NCBI GenBank assembly: GCA_966674685.1
Contig: CBKWJC010000013.1
Span: 1-64,000 of the forward strand
Source: Thainema sp966674685
Lineage (GTDB): Bacteria > Cyanobacteriota > Cyanobacteriia > Phormidesmidales > Phormidesmidaceae
Length of the DNA: 64,000 nucleotides
Reading direction: 5' to 3'
Shown: positions 26,272-36,811 of the stretch, in pieces
Numbering within the stretch: position 1 is the first letter of the stretch
How the letters are laid out: every line of letters begins with the position of its first letter
Notes under the pieces: generated by a model
What the model was told of the DNA's origin: nothing
Seen by the model: the letters and a program-made list of their open reading frames with translations, nothing else
Database searches by the model: none
Position numbers and translations under genes: made by a program

Positions 26272-27192
26272 ATGCAAGTCAACCTTTCTCAGCGAACGGT
26301 TAAAGATTGGTCTCAACTCCAGCGAACGCTTGTTCCCTACAGTTTTTTGCTGCCAGCCCTGTTCGTTCTAGGCATCACCGTTTTCTGGCCTGCCCTACGA
26401 GCGTTCTATCTCAGCCTAACGACCTATGGTTATGACCTAACGGCTGCGCCGACCTGGGTTGGACTTGATAACTTTCAGCGCTTATTAAAAGATGCCGTCT
26501 TTTGGCAAACGCTGAAAAATACGCTGATTTACCTAGTCTGTGCCGTGCCAGTACTGGTAATTGCTCCCTTGGGACTAGCAATTCTCGTCAACCAGAAGCT
26601 GCGCGGCATTCGCTGGTTTCGGGTGGCTTACTACGTACCCGTAGTGATTTCGATGGTGGTGGCCGGAATTGCGTGGCGCTGGCTCTATGCTGAAACGGGG
26701 CTGCTGAATCAAATCTTGCGCTGGCTCGGCATTTCAGAAGCGGGTATCCCCTGGTTAACCAGCCCCAATCTAGCTCTATTCAGCGTCATCACCGTCACCA
26801 TCTGGAAAGGCTTGGGCTACTACATGGTGATCTATCTAGCGGGGCTACAGTCGATTCCGGACGATCTCTATGAAGCTGCGTCTATCGATGGCTCCGACGG
26901 TTGGCGACGCCACTGGGACATCACGCTGCCGCTGATGCGTCCTTATCTGTTCCTCGTAGCAGTCATTTCGGCTATTTCAGCCACCAAGGTGTTTGAAGAA
27001 GTCTATGTGATGACACGGGGCGGGCCGCTAAACAGCTCCAAGACGATTGTGTACTACGTCTATGAGCAGGCATTTGACCCGCAAAATTTTGACATTAGCT
27101 ACGGCTGCACAATTGGCCTAGTCCTGTTCCTGGTCATTCTGCTACTGTCAGTTATCCGATTAGCCGTGAGCGGCAAGCAGTCGATTGTGTAG
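26272..27192 (+). CDS. Sugar ABC transporter permease, MalF/UgpA type
   Basis: 306 residues with six membrane helices and the permease EAA loop EAASIDGSDGWRRHWDITLP near residues 202-221. The N-terminus FLLPALFVLGITVFWPALRAFYLS is standard for the first helix of CUT1 sugar permeases. It would pair with a MalG-type partner, a binding protein and an ATPase. None is adjacent; a MalG-type permease lies 31 kb away at 57931. The transported sugar cannot be read. Confidence 0.85.
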   Translation: MQVNLSQRTVKDWSQLQRTLVPYSFLLPALFVLGITVFWPALRAFYLSLTTYGYDLTAAPTWVGLDNFQRLLKDAVFWQTLKNTLIYLVCAVPVLVIAPLGLAILVNQKLRGIRWFRVAYYVPVVISMVVAGIAWRWLYAETGLLNQILRWLGISEAGIPWLTSPNLALFSVITVTIWKGLGYYMVIYLAGLQSIPDDLYEAASIDGSDGWRRHWDITLPLMRPYLFLVAVISAISATKVFEEVYVMTRGGPLNSSKTIVYYVYEQAFDPQNFDISYGCTIGLVLFLVILLLSVIRLAVSGKQSIV

Positions 27193-27228
27193 CAGGGTGT
27201 GAGTCATTACTCTCATCACTCCCGTGAC

Positions 27229-27256
27229 CCGTTCAAACCCTCTACAGCCCTCTCGC
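27229..27256. repeat. Short 9-bp-period repeat
   Basis: TTCAAACCC TCTACAGCC CTCTCGCC, the same unit type as at 1093-1150 and, inverted, at 43262-43318. It overlaps the convergent 3' ends. Confidence 0.5.
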
Positions 27257-27257
27257 C

Positions 27258-28136
27258 TCAAGCCCGCTGAGCAACTTGCACAAATCGCTGCACAATGGGG
27301 GATGGGTCGCCATGTCGCCAAACCAGCAGGATGGAGGCTTGCGGGGTTTGTCTGTTGATTGAGCGATACTCAACACCTGTCCGCTGCAAGTTTTGAATTG
27401 AGGCGGGGACAATGGCAATGCCCATTTCAGCCGCGACCAGACTGATAATTGTCTGCATCTGAACGGCTTCCTGGGCAACGATTGGACTAAAATGAGCCGT
27501 TTGGCAGAGGCTAATAATCTGGTCATACAGGCCAGGTGCCAGCGGTCGTGGAAATAGAATGAACGGCTCTGCCGCTAATGTGTTCAAGGCGAGAGTGGTT
27601 TGGCGCGCCAATTGATGAGCCGCTGGTAAAGCAACCACTAACGATTCTTGTAGCAGCAGCAGTGTATCAAATTGGGGGTTGTCTACAGGCGGACGCATCA
27701 AACCGACATCGATTTCTCCGTCGCTGAGCTGCTGCATCTGTTGATCGGTGGTTAGCTCGGCTAGCGTTAGGGTTACACCCGGCACCTGATTGCGGAACGT
27801 TTTCAAAATTCGAGGCAGCACGTTGTACATGGATGAACTGACGAATCCAATCACGAGCTGCCCAACCTCACCACGGCTCGCGAGCTGGCCCCGCTGGATG
27901 GCTCGATCTAACTGACGAAAAAGAGGGCGAATTTCATCTAGGAAAATCTGTCCGGCTTCGGTAAGCTGAACTACTCGTTTAGTTCGATAAAACAGGGTAA
28001 ATCCCAGTTCATCTTCGAGCTGACGGATTTGTTGACTCAGGGGGGGCTGGGCCATGTGCAGGCGTTCGGCAGCCCGACCAAAGTGCAGTTCTTCCGCAAC
28101 GGCAATAAAATATCGCAAATGTCGCAGCTCAATCAC
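27258..28136 (-). CDS. LysR family transcriptional regulator
   Basis: About 292 residues from the GTG at 28136 (MIELRHLRYF); an upstream TTG at 28148 is unlikely. The winged HTH is clear (FIAVAEELHFGRAAERLHMAQPPLSQQIRQLEDELG, about 9-45), followed by a LysR substrate-binding domain. It resembles the BenM/CatM-like subgroup by its RAAERLHMAQPPLSQQI helix. It is divergent from the SDR gene at 28269, whose expression it may control; LysR genes often regulate their divergent neighbour. The inducer is unknown. Confidence 0.88.
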   Translation of the reverse strand: MIELRHLRYFIAVAEELHFGRAAERLHMAQPPLSQQIRQLEDELGFTLFYRTKRVVQLTEAGQIFLDEIRPLFRQLDRAIQRGQLASRGEVGQLVIGFVSSSMYNVLPRILKTFRNQVPGVTLTLAELTTDQQMQQLSDGEIDVGLMRPPVDNPQFDTLLLLQESLVVALPAAHQLARQTTLALNTLAAEPFILFPRPLAPGLYDQIISLCQTAHFSPIVAQEAVQMQTIISLVAAEMGIAIVPASIQNLQRTGVEYRSINRQTPQASILLVWRHGDPSPIVQRFVQVAQRA

Positions 28137-28268
28137 ATGCCAACTCAACTTAAAAATTAGTGATCTTCAATTTCTATCTTTTGTTAGTGGTTTTGATCGG
28201 ATGTTTTAAGGTTAGATGCGATCGCAGTATTCATGCACCTAAACCTGAACCTTATTCCCAAACGACCT

Positions 28269-29069
28269 ATGAAACCTTTGGATGGACAAATTGCCCTCGT
28301 CACAGGTGGTAGCTCCGGTATCGGTACGGCTGTTGCTATTGCTTTAGCTGAAGCGGGTGCAAAAGTTGGTGTCAACTATTACAAAGGCGAAGAAAGCGCC
28401 AATGAAGTTATCCAGCAAATTAAAGATCGAGCGGGAGATGCGATCGCAATTCAGGGCAACGTCAGCCAGGAAGAGGACGTGCTGCGTATGTTCCAGACCC
28501 TGAAAGATCAGTACGGCACAATTGATATCTTGGTTAATAATGCCGGGATACAGAAAGATAAACCGTTTATTGAGATGTCGCTTGACGATTGGAATAAGGT
28601 AATGGGCATCAATTTGACGGGGCAGTTTCTCTGCGCGCGTGAGGCAATTAAGGAGTTTTTACAGCGGGGCGTCGTTCCCGAACGCTCTTGTGCCGCAGGC
28701 AAAATCATCTGCATGAGTTCTGTGCATGAGGAAATTCCCTGGGCAGGTCACGTCAACTATGCGGCATCAAAGGGCGGGGTCAAAATGATGATGGAAAGTA
28801 TTGCCCAAGAATATGCGCCGCAAAAAATCCGCGTTAACAGCATTGCGCCAGGTGCAATCAAAACGCCCATCAATCGGGATGCTTGGGAGACGCCAGCAGC
28901 CAAAGAAAAGCTACTCCAGGTCATTCCCTATCAGCGGATTGGAGAACCCGAAGACATCGGTAAGGCTGCGGTCTGGCTCGCGTCAGATGCATCCGACTAC
29001 GTTACGGGCACAACGCTGTATGTGGATGGCGGCATGACGCTCTATCCCGGTTTTGCCAGTAACGGTTAA
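28269..29069 (+). CDS. SDR family oxidoreductase, glucose 1-dehydrogenase-like
   Basis: About 266 residues from the ATG at 28269; an in-frame ATG at 28233 is also possible and neither has a good ribosome binding site. TGGSSGIGTA, NNAGIQKDKP, the catalytic MSSVHEEIPW and NYAASKGG, and YVDGGMTLYP are visible. The IPWAGHVNYAASKGGVKMM stretch is typical of glucose 1-dehydrogenases. It would oxidise a sugar or related alcohol with NAD(P). It is divergent from a LysR gene, a plausible regulator. Confidence 0.82.
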   Translation: MKPLDGQIALVTGGSSGIGTAVAIALAEAGAKVGVNYYKGEESANEVIQQIKDRAGDAIAIQGNVSQEEDVLRMFQTLKDQYGTIDILVNNAGIQKDKPFIEMSLDDWNKVMGINLTGQFLCAREAIKEFLQRGVVPERSCAAGKIICMSSVHEEIPWAGHVNYAASKGGVKMMMESIAQEYAPQKIRVNSIAPGAIKTPINRDAWETPAAKEKLLQVIPYQRIGEPEDIGKAAVWLASDASDYVTGTTLYVDGGMTLYPGFASNG

Positions 29070-29115
29070 TTTAATGGCTATTAAAGATTGCGGATGAAAT
29101 ACGTTTGATATTGGC

Positions 29116-29178
29116 TAGGGGCAGGTTGAGCAACCAATTTGCACGTTGTCATAAATTTGACGGCAAAACCCGCCCCTA
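29116..29178. repeat. Family-B inverted repeat downstream of leuD
   Basis: TAGGGGCAGGTT (29116-29127) and AACCCGCCCCTA (29167-29178), one mismatch between arms. Its interior is recognisably related to the copy at 29916, in the same orientation, so the two flank leuD as direct copies. Confidence 0.7.
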
Positions 29179-29207
29179 TAAGAGGTATGCAAGGCAGTTA
29201 ATGGTAA

Positions 29208-29816
29208 TTAACTAACGGTAACGGGACGGCTCCACTGAAGATAGGGCAGCTTTGCGGCGGTTTGCTGAATTTGCGCTTGCTGAGCGACGAGCTGACCGCA
29301 GGCATCCCAGGTGCCTGAAACAAACATCTGTCGAGGGCCATCGCCCATTGCGATCGCAGCCGTTTGATTATCCCAAGTTACCGTTTGGGCTTCCAGATCA
29401 ACGGTGACTTCGAGCTGGGGATTAGTTGCGATCGCGGATTGAATGACCTTGACCACATCGGCTTCAGCGGTAACGCAGGGGACTCCTAGCGCGACGCAGT
29501 TGCCAAAGAAAATTTCAGCAAAGCTTTCGCCAATCAGCACATCAATGCCCCAGCGCTGGATGGCCTGCGGTGCATGTTCACGGGAGGAGCCACAGCCGAA
29601 GTTGCGGTTCACGACGAGAACTTTAGCACCTTGATACTGGGGCTGATCAAAAGGATGACTGGGATCTTGGGCGCGATCGTCTTCGAAGGCATGTTCGCCT
29701 AGGCCGTCGAAGGTGACACACTTGAGAAAACGGGCGGGAATGATCCGATCGGTGTCGATGTCGTCACCCCGCAGCGGAACGGCGCGACCAGAGAGTTGTT
29801 TAACTTCGCTACTCAT
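29208..29816 (-). CDS. leuD: 3-isopropylmalate dehydratase small subunit
   Basis: 202 residues. The conserved start GDDIDTDRIIPARFLK, the swivel-domain NFGCGSSREHAPQAI near residues 72-86 and IGESFAEIFFGNC are all present. LeuD pairs with LeuC to isomerise 2- to 3-isopropylmalate in leucine synthesis. GGAAGGA precedes the ATG. It is 200 bases downstream of leuC's upstream-side partner order (leuD lies 3' of leuC on the minus strand), with a family-B repeat in the gap, and another repeat after its own stop. Confidence 0.95.
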   Translation of the reverse strand: MSSEVKQLSGRAVPLRGDDIDTDRIIPARFLKCVTFDGLGEHAFEDDRAQDPSHPFDQPQYQGAKVLVVNRNFGCGSSREHAPQAIQRWGIDVLIGESFAEIFFGNCVALGVPCVTAEADVVKVIQSAIATNPQLEVTVDLEAQTVTWDNQTAAIAMGDGPRQMFVSGTWDACGQLVAQQAQIQQTAAKLPYLQWSRPVTVS

Positions 29817-29915
29817 GATTCCTTCCTGTATTGCCTAAATGTTGACTAGCTAGTTGGCGTGTTTGTAGTGCAATGGCTGCTTATACGTTGTTGATCAGTG
29901 CCTATAACCGTTGCT

Positions 29916-29979
29916 TAGGGGCAGGTTTAGCTATCAGCTTTGCATCTCAATCGGAATTGATCGTCAAAACCTGCCCCTA
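29916..29979. repeat. Family-B inverted repeat between leuC and leuD
   Basis: TAGGGGCAGGTTT (29916-29928) and AAACCTGCCCCTA (29967-29979) are exact inverted 13-base ends around a 38-base interior. It lies in the leuC-leuD spacer, so a leuCD transcript would carry it as a stem-loop. Confidence 0.75.
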
Positions 29980-30016
29980 CAAATGTTTCGGTACAAAACC
30001 TAACCTCAGCGAGGCG

Positions 30017-31441
<1,425 letters not shown>

Positions 31442-31450
31442 GTGGTTCAC

Positions 31451-31872
31451 CTCATAACGGATCGGTGCTGAAGTTCAGCATTGCGGTAACAGAAGGTGGG
31501 CAATACCCACCCTCAGCATAGCGATAGGGAAAGGTGGGCGATGCCGACCTGACAGGGATTGAAAATCTTGGGTGCAGAAACTTAAGACAAAAATGGGGCA
31601 GCGGTTGATGTGCGGAACCTAAATGCCATCTCCCAGTCTGCCCCCATAACCGTTGATTCCTCAAAGAGGAAAATCTTGCAGTTCTTTATTGAAATGCTTT
31701 GCAATGGAACGGCGCTGTTTACGCCTCTAGATACTAGACTAGGCGCTGAAGTCAAGACTGTCCAATATATTTTAGGTTGGCTATTAATACTTTCTGAGTA
31801 TTAATCAAGGAGCAGCTTCAGCGATCGCAATTCCTAATCGGTGTCCCCAACGCTTTCTCTATGCTATGGCTA
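31451..31872. other. Intergenic region with GTGGGCA-type repeats
   Basis: AGGTGGGCAATACCCACCC at about 31493-31511 and AGGTGGGCGATGCCGACCT at about 31535-31553 are two imperfect palindromes of one small repeat type. An open frame at 31610-31804 begins with GTG and lacks support. No gene is called. Confidence 0.55.
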
Positions 31873-32730
31873 CTAAGGTCGAGACAAGGTTTGGCGTAAT
31901 GTGTCTGCCACGGCACGGACTTCGTCTTCATTTCCTGAGCCACCAAACCCTATTTTGATCCCAGACTGCATGACAAAGAATGCTTCATATTGTTTCACTC
32001 CTTCAAGGTCTTCGATGACTCTTGCTTCCACAGTTTTGACATCAGAAAATTGGTATCTGCTTTCCTTAAGTAGGATTAGCAACTCCCGTTCTTTTCGGAT
32101 AATGGTGCCGTTTCGCTTATCAAAAATCAAAGTTTCTATACGAGTACCCTCGCGAAAAATAAATTGACCCATAGCCACAAACAGGCAGAGGAATCCTCCC
32201 CCTATCAGGCCATAAAAAGTAAATCGATTATCTTGACTAAATTTTATGGCCTGCTGGTCAGAGGCAATAAACTGATTCAGGCGGGTAGCATAGTGGTCAA
32301 ACAGGGGAGCATTGCCCGTAACGCAACTGCTATACATTTCATCTCCCATTATCTGTACCTGCTTGCCTGTATAGGGGGTCAGTACCAGAGAATGAGAGAT
32401 GATCGTGCTGCAATCGCTGTTATTGGCAGGTATCTGGTCAGTGACCAGGTTCGCTTGGATAACTTGGTTTACTATTTTGGGCGGTTGACGCAGTAACCCA
32501 AAAAATACCGAAGTTTGTACTGTACAGTTCGCTGGGACGACTTCGCTGGAATCGCTGGGAATCCTTTCTTCCGAGCGCAAGCACTGCACCGTGATGATCC
32601 TGTTTTCGAGTATTAGCGTCAGCAGAGATAACACAGCAAAGTATCCCATAAACAGGGAAAATAGGATGGTGATCAAGTTTATACCTTTCCGAAAAACTAA
32701 CTCTGTAGCGGATTCCCTGGCTATTTTCAT
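31873..32730 (-). CDS. Hypothetical membrane protein
   Basis: 285 residues. A first membrane helix (about 16-40, ITILFSLFMGYFAVLSLLTLIL), an external domain with several cysteines (NCTVQ, NNSDCSTI, YSSCVTG), a second helix (about 166-188) and a cytoplasmic C-terminal domain with alternating strands. The part after the second helix (IETLIFDKRNGTIIRKE and YQFSDVKTVEARV) looks like a PH-like strand series. GGAGTACC precedes the start. I recognise no family; it is not obviously linked to its neighbours. Confidence 0.65.
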   Translation of the reverse strand: MKIARESATELVFRKGINLITILFSLFMGYFAVLSLLTLILENRIITVQCLRSEERIPSDSSEVVPANCTVQTSVFFGLLRQPPKIVNQVIQANLVTDQIPANNSDCSTIISHSLVLTPYTGKQVQIMGDEMYSSCVTGNAPLFDHYATRLNQFIASDQQAIKFSQDNRFTFYGLIGGGFLCLFVAMGQFIFREGTRIETLIFDKRNGTIIRKERELLILLKESRYQFSDVKTVEARVIEDLEGVKQYEAFFVMQSGIKIGFGGSGNEDEVRAVADTLRQTLSRP

Positions 32731-32882
32731 CGAGAGGTACTCCTGAATTCAATGCTTGATTTCTAATTGATGCAGAATAACTTTGACCCGATGGAGAACA
32801 AACAAGAGCTACCGAATGCTATGCCGTCTATGCTTCCCTTTGGGATTAACTATACATCACTGCTATTTGGCAGCCGATGACT

Positions 32883-34067
32883 CTATAAAGCGAGCCTCAA
32901 GAGTTGGCGGTAGACTTTTGCTAGCCGCTGATTCGCCATTTCCCATGTGTGGTGTTGCTCCACATGATGCCGAGCTTGTTTGGATAAGTGCGATCGCAGT
33001 TCCGCATCTTCTCTCAATCGCAACAGCGCATCTTTAATTGCCTTAGCAGAATTGGGTCGCACGGCTAGAAAGTGCTCTTCTGGCGTGCCGATGGCGTGAA
33101 TCACGGGCAGATCGGTGGTGATCACGGGTGTACCAGATGCCATACCTTCCAGGACTTTGAGCGGACAGCAGCCTTGAACGAGGTTGCGATCGCAAGCTTT
33201 CAGGGGTGCAAGAATCACATCTGCTTCATGCATCTGTGCGACTAACTCACTGGGAGCCATCGGTTCCAGCCATTGGATATACCCAGCTACGCCCAACCGA
33301 TCAGTCAGTTTATGCAGCGCTTTGAATTGATCGGGGCGACCGGGAGCAATCAGTGTGAGTTGAGCCTCAAAATCTCGACGGCACAAAGCCAATGCATCAA
33401 TCGCAACATCCACCCCTTGCCACGGCGAGAGCGTACCAAAGTAAAGAAGTTTAAGTGGCGACAGAATCGGCTCAGCTCTGGGAGTAGCGCTGTAAATCTG
33501 GTCGAGATCAACGCCATTGGGAATCGTCTGAATTCGCTTAGCTTCTACTCCGCGTTCAAGTAGATATGCCTCCGTGACAGGACTAGGCGTAATCACACAA
33601 TCCGCTGCCTGTAGACAAGTGTCTTCTTGAGCAACAAGTTTATGCATCAGTTCCAAATCATCGGCTACTTTGGGATAGCGATACTTCAGCTCAATCGACG
33701 GTAGCCCATTCACCTCAAAGATTAAGAATCGACACAATTGAGGCTTGTGCAGCGCAATGGGGAATCCTTCAAAAGGAGAACGAATATGAATAATGTCAAA
33801 GTAGCGCCCCTGCAACCACTGCCAAAGCTGCTGTCGAAAATGCAGCACCCGGTCAATTAACGTTTTACCCAGTGCAGGTAAGGCAACTTGATGAAAGTTA
33901 ATATCAAGTTCTTGATCCATCACTTCTCCGGTCGGAGAGACGGTGACTAAACTGAGTGAACCAACTTGTTTGCTAAGCGTTTGGGCAAAAGCTTGAATAT
34001 GGACAGCAGCTCCTTTAGGAGCGGGAACGACATCAAACGAAACATAGGCTATCTTGGGTGCATTCAT
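32883..34067 (-). CDS. Glycosyltransferase family 4
   Basis: 394 residues with a GT-B fold: N-terminal SFDVVPAPKGAAVHIQAFAQ acceptor domain, central IPNGVDLDQI, and the C-terminal GT4 signature KVLEGMASGTPVITTDLPVI with the nucleotide-sugar-binding EGMASG. The family transfers sugars from nucleotide donors, here probably into envelope polysaccharide or glycolipid. It is divergent from the cassette starting at 34177, with about 110 bases between. Donor and acceptor cannot be read. Confidence 0.85.
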   Translation of the reverse strand: MNAPKIAYVSFDVVPAPKGAAVHIQAFAQTLSKQVGSLSLVTVSPTGEVMDQELDINFHQVALPALGKTLIDRVLHFRQQLWQWLQGRYFDIIHIRSPFEGFPIALHKPQLCRFLIFEVNGLPSIELKYRYPKVADDLELMHKLVAQEDTCLQAADCVITPSPVTEAYLLERGVEAKRIQTIPNGVDLDQIYSATPRAEPILSPLKLLYFGTLSPWQGVDVAIDALALCRRDFEAQLTLIAPGRPDQFKALHKLTDRLGVAGYIQWLEPMAPSELVAQMHEADVILAPLKACDRNLVQGCCPLKVLEGMASGTPVITTDLPVIHAIGTPEEHFLAVRPNSAKAIKDALLRLREDAELRSHLSKQARHHVEQHHTWEMANQRLAKVYRQLLRLAL

Positions 34068-34176
34068 CAGTTTTTTACAGCAATTTATTCAAGTAATCTC
34101 TGCAAATATTGAGTGAATATAGACAAACTATCACAGTAGTTTATTACAGCAATTTTTCGATAGGCGGAGCGAAATA

Positions 34177-35040
34177 ATGGCGTTTGATCTAGCACAAATA
34201 AAACGTAATCGTTGGGTCTATGAAACCACCGCATTAGCTTCACGAATTCAGCTCGATTGTCAAGGAATGGCTCAATACGATCAGCAGATGGCTAAGCGCC
34301 GCAAACTGGCCAATACCGTCTTGATCATTAGTGGTATTGTTGTGTTTGCCTCATTCTTTATCGGTTCAGTCCTCGGCCCAATTCCGGTTTTTTTGGCATT
34401 AATTCCGTTAGCTGTGGGCATTGTCCTCAGAGCTGTGTGGTGCAGTCCAGATATTCCAGATATGCGCTATTTGGCACTGGAAGAACTCATTGATACTCTC
34501 AGCCGCGATGTTGCACGCGATCAGCCATTTCACGTCAAGCTCGACTTTTCACCTAGCAACAAAGACTATAAGCGAATTGATACCGTTCCCTATCCAGCAC
34601 GTTCCGGCTGGAAGATGGATCTGTTTCGGGACAACTGGTTGATATTACAAGGACAGTTTCTAGATGGCACTGACTTCACTCTATCACTCACTGAATTGAT
34701 GGTGTCGAAATATGGCTGGAAACGGGGCCGTAGCGGTAAGCGAAAATTTAAGCGCAAGAATAAATCCAAGGGAGTAGAGCTAGAGTTGGATTTACGTATT
34801 CCTCGTAAAAAATACGGTGCCGTTCAGGTGCTACAAGAGGATATTCAATCTGCAATTCAGCTACCTGCCGATGTCCGTCTCAAGCGGCTCAAGGTTAGCG
34901 AAAACAATTTGATTTTGGGCGTCAAAGCGTCTCCTGACTTTCTGGTTTCAACATCTTTATATAAGCTCAGCATGCAGCTTTTTCTGAATGCTTATCATGT
35001 GCTGAATTTGGCCAAAGAACTGTCAAACTCCGTTGGTTAA
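34177..35040 (+). CDS. Hypothetical membrane protein, first gene of an FHA cassette
   Basis: 287 residues. Two adjacent membrane helices (about 47-67 and 70-90) follow a short cytoplasmic N-terminus. A soluble C-terminal domain (about 105-287) contains a strongly basic patch (KRGRSGKRKFKRKNKSKG, about 186-203). Potentially a membrane-anchored protein binding an acidic or nucleic partner. No family recognised. Same-strand lipoprotein and FHA genes follow at 158 and 25 bases, suggesting a functional set. The start has AGGCGGAGCG upstream. Confidence 0.65.
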   Translation: MAFDLAQIKRNRWVYETTALASRIQLDCQGMAQYDQQMAKRRKLANTVLIISGIVVFASFFIGSVLGPIPVFLALIPLAVGIVLRAVWCSPDIPDMRYLALEELIDTLSRDVARDQPFHVKLDFSPSNKDYKRIDTVPYPARSGWKMDLFRDNWLILQGQFLDGTDFTLSLTELMVSKYGWKRGRSGKRKFKRKNKSKGVELELDLRIPRKKYGAVQVLQEDIQSAIQLPADVRLKRLKVSENNLILGVKASPDFLVSTSLYKLSMQLFLNAYHVLNLAKELSNSVG

Positions 35041-35139
35041 TTCAACTCTCCCTAGGCTGAATTAGCGCCAATGTAACTCAATAGCCCTCAATCATATATT
35101 GATTCTCATCAACTAATTCGGGTTGTAATTCTACGCTGA

Positions 35140-35172
35140 TGTTGGGTTTCGTGTTACTTAGCCCAACCTACA
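35140..35172. repeat. GTTGGGTTT-type inverted repeat
   Basis: GTTGGGTTT and CCCAACC(TAC) pair across a short loop with CGTGTTACTTAG. It is a small dispersed repeat type common in cyanobacteria and sits in the leader of the lipoprotein gene. Confidence 0.5.
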
Positions 35173-35197
35173 TTAAGAAATTGTATGAGGTCTTATC

Positions 35198-35893
35198 ATG
35201 GCTACTCGATTTAAACTGATTACGTCGTTAGGAATTGCGTTACTTCTACTAACAGCCTGTAGCAACACATCAGTCGTTAACGAATCGACTGAGCAACCCA
35301 GTAGTGAAGTCGCTCAATCAGAAGCAGCACCTGAGACTACGGCTACCGATACTCAAACCGCAGTAGACCAACTGAAATTTAAGCGAGATGACGGTAGCGA
35401 AGCCTTTAGTATTAAATTTCAGCCGGATGGAGCTAAGTGGGTTGATGGCAATGATCAGGAACTGGCTCGGTTTAATTTAGACGAGAATCAGAAAGTCAAA
35501 ATTAAAGATGCCAGCGATAATGTATTAGGTTTTATTGTAATCAAAGACGGCTATTGGAAAGTTGAAAATGCCGAACAAACCCAAGAGTTATTTATCCTGC
35601 GGCGACAGGATGACGGGGATTACAAACTAGAAGATGGTAGCGATACTCAGATTTATCGAATTAAAAAGCGAGACTACGGCTATGAAATTGAAACGCCAGA
35701 GAAAGAGTCGCTATACAAGGTAAAAGTTAGCGAAGACGGCAAGGTTTCACTGCGTAACGCCAGTGATGAAACGGTGATCTCGACTCGTGCGCCAATTGCC
35801 CCGATCGCAGTTGCAAGCTTTGGCTTTGATGTGCTCAGCCCAGAGCAGCAGGCCGCTCTCGCCTTTGCCGTCAATTATGTTGAAAACCAGTAG
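35198..35893 (+). CDS. Lipoprotein with repeated beta units
   Basis: 231 residues. The signal peptide ends in the lipobox LLLTAC (Cys21), so the protein is lipid-anchored at the membrane. An acidic, Ser/Thr-rich linker (about 22-58) leads to a domain of repeating short strands with aromatic and Asp-Gly turns: DGYWKVENAEQ, DGDYKLEDGSD, DYGYEIE and EDGKVSLRNASD. No family recognised. Located 25 bases before the FHA gene, so likely cotranscribed. Function unknown; an extracytoplasmic sensor or cap is speculation. Confidence 0.7.
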   Translation: MATRFKLITSLGIALLLLTACSNTSVVNESTEQPSSEVAQSEAAPETTATDTQTAVDQLKFKRDDGSEAFSIKFQPDGAKWVDGNDQELARFNLDENQKVKIKDASDNVLGFIVIKDGYWKVENAEQTQELFILRRQDDGDYKLEDGSDTQIYRIKKRDYGYEIETPEKESLYKVKVSEDGKVSLRNASDETVISTRAPIAPIAVASFGFDVLSPEQQAALAFAVNYVENQ

Positions 35894-35917
35894 CCGTAAG
35901 CCAATAGGAGCCTATCG

Positions 35918-36787
35918 ATGCAAATTCAGTTGCGCTGGGTTGATCCAAAGACGGGCCTAGAACGCAATCCCACGCTAGAACCGCCCGTTACCTTTGGCCG
36001 CACCTTTGGCGTTATGCCAAGCGATCTGGATGGTCAATCCGTTAGCCGCATGGTTTTGGATGATCCGCAGGTGGAGGATTACCATGCGGTTCTGGAGATA
36101 GTAGACGGGCAGTTAAGAATTAGCGATCGCGGTAGTCGGGTGCCCACCAAAGTCAACGGTGTGGCACTGCCCTATCAAACCGTCAATGATGGCGATCGCA
36201 TTCAAATTGGCTCATTTGAAATCACCGTTGCCGTGCTCAATACATCGGCTCCACTGTCATCACCCGATCTCTCAGCACCAGCACCTCCCCCGTCATCGCC
36301 GCCATCCACTGCCGCCACCTCGGGTTTTGCTAGTCAGCCAATTCGCTCTCCGAGCGGTTCCTCTTCGTCGTCCAATCTGTCTGGATCATCGACCTCAAGC
36401 ACCGACTCGCTCTATGCCGGATTTGCGGGTATGGATTCAACAGGTTCGAATTCGTCTGGATCAGAACAGTTTGGGGTAGATGGGACGTGCGATCGCAAAG
36501 TTGGTTTTCTGTTCAAGCGGCGCTGTGGACGAACGACAACGGAAGGGTGTCAATATTGCCAAAATGGTCGCCAACCCGCAGGCTACGATCCATACACAGA
36601 TGACTATGGCCTGTTTCCTGGCTATGGTCACTATGGTCGTCACCACTGGGGCTATCACTATTACAGTAACCGCGATCGCTACTACTATGACCCCGCCAGC
36701 CGTCGCGTGGACTTTACGGAAGCCGATGGTAAGAGCTTTGAGGAGGAGGCAGATGAAGGATATGAGATGGATTTGGAAGCGAGCTGA
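35918..36787 (+). CDS. FHA-domain protein with C-terminal Cys-rich module
   Basis: 289 residues. The N-terminal FHA domain (about 20-110) has TFGRTFGVMP, VEDYHAVLEI and SRVPTKVNG in the expected order. A Pro/Ser-rich linker (about 115-180) follows. The C-terminus has CDRKVGFLFKRRCG...CQYC, four cysteines that could bind a metal, then a Gly/His/Tyr-rich segment (about 228-255) and an acidic tail. FHA domains bind phosphothreonine. Cotranscription with the lipoprotein suggests an envelope signalling or assembly role; the Cys and His-Tyr modules are not assigned to a family. Confidence 0.75.
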   Translation: MQIQLRWVDPKTGLERNPTLEPPVTFGRTFGVMPSDLDGQSVSRMVLDDPQVEDYHAVLEIVDGQLRISDRGSRVPTKVNGVALPYQTVNDGDRIQIGSFEITVAVLNTSAPLSSPDLSAPAPPPSSPPSTAATSGFASQPIRSPSGSSSSSNLSGSSTSSTDSLYAGFAGMDSTGSNSSGSEQFGVDGTCDRKVGFLFKRRCGRTTTEGCQYCQNGRQPAGYDPYTDDYGLFPGYGHYGRHHWGYHYYSNRDRYYYDPASRRVDFTEADGKSFEEEADEGYEMDLEAS

Positions 36788-36811
36788 GAAAGAGGTGAGG
36801 CGTGAGGCGTA

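Noticed and set aside
31610..31804. 64-codon frame between leuC and the hypothetical membrane gene
   Set aside because: GTG start, no ribosome binding site and no recognisable domain.
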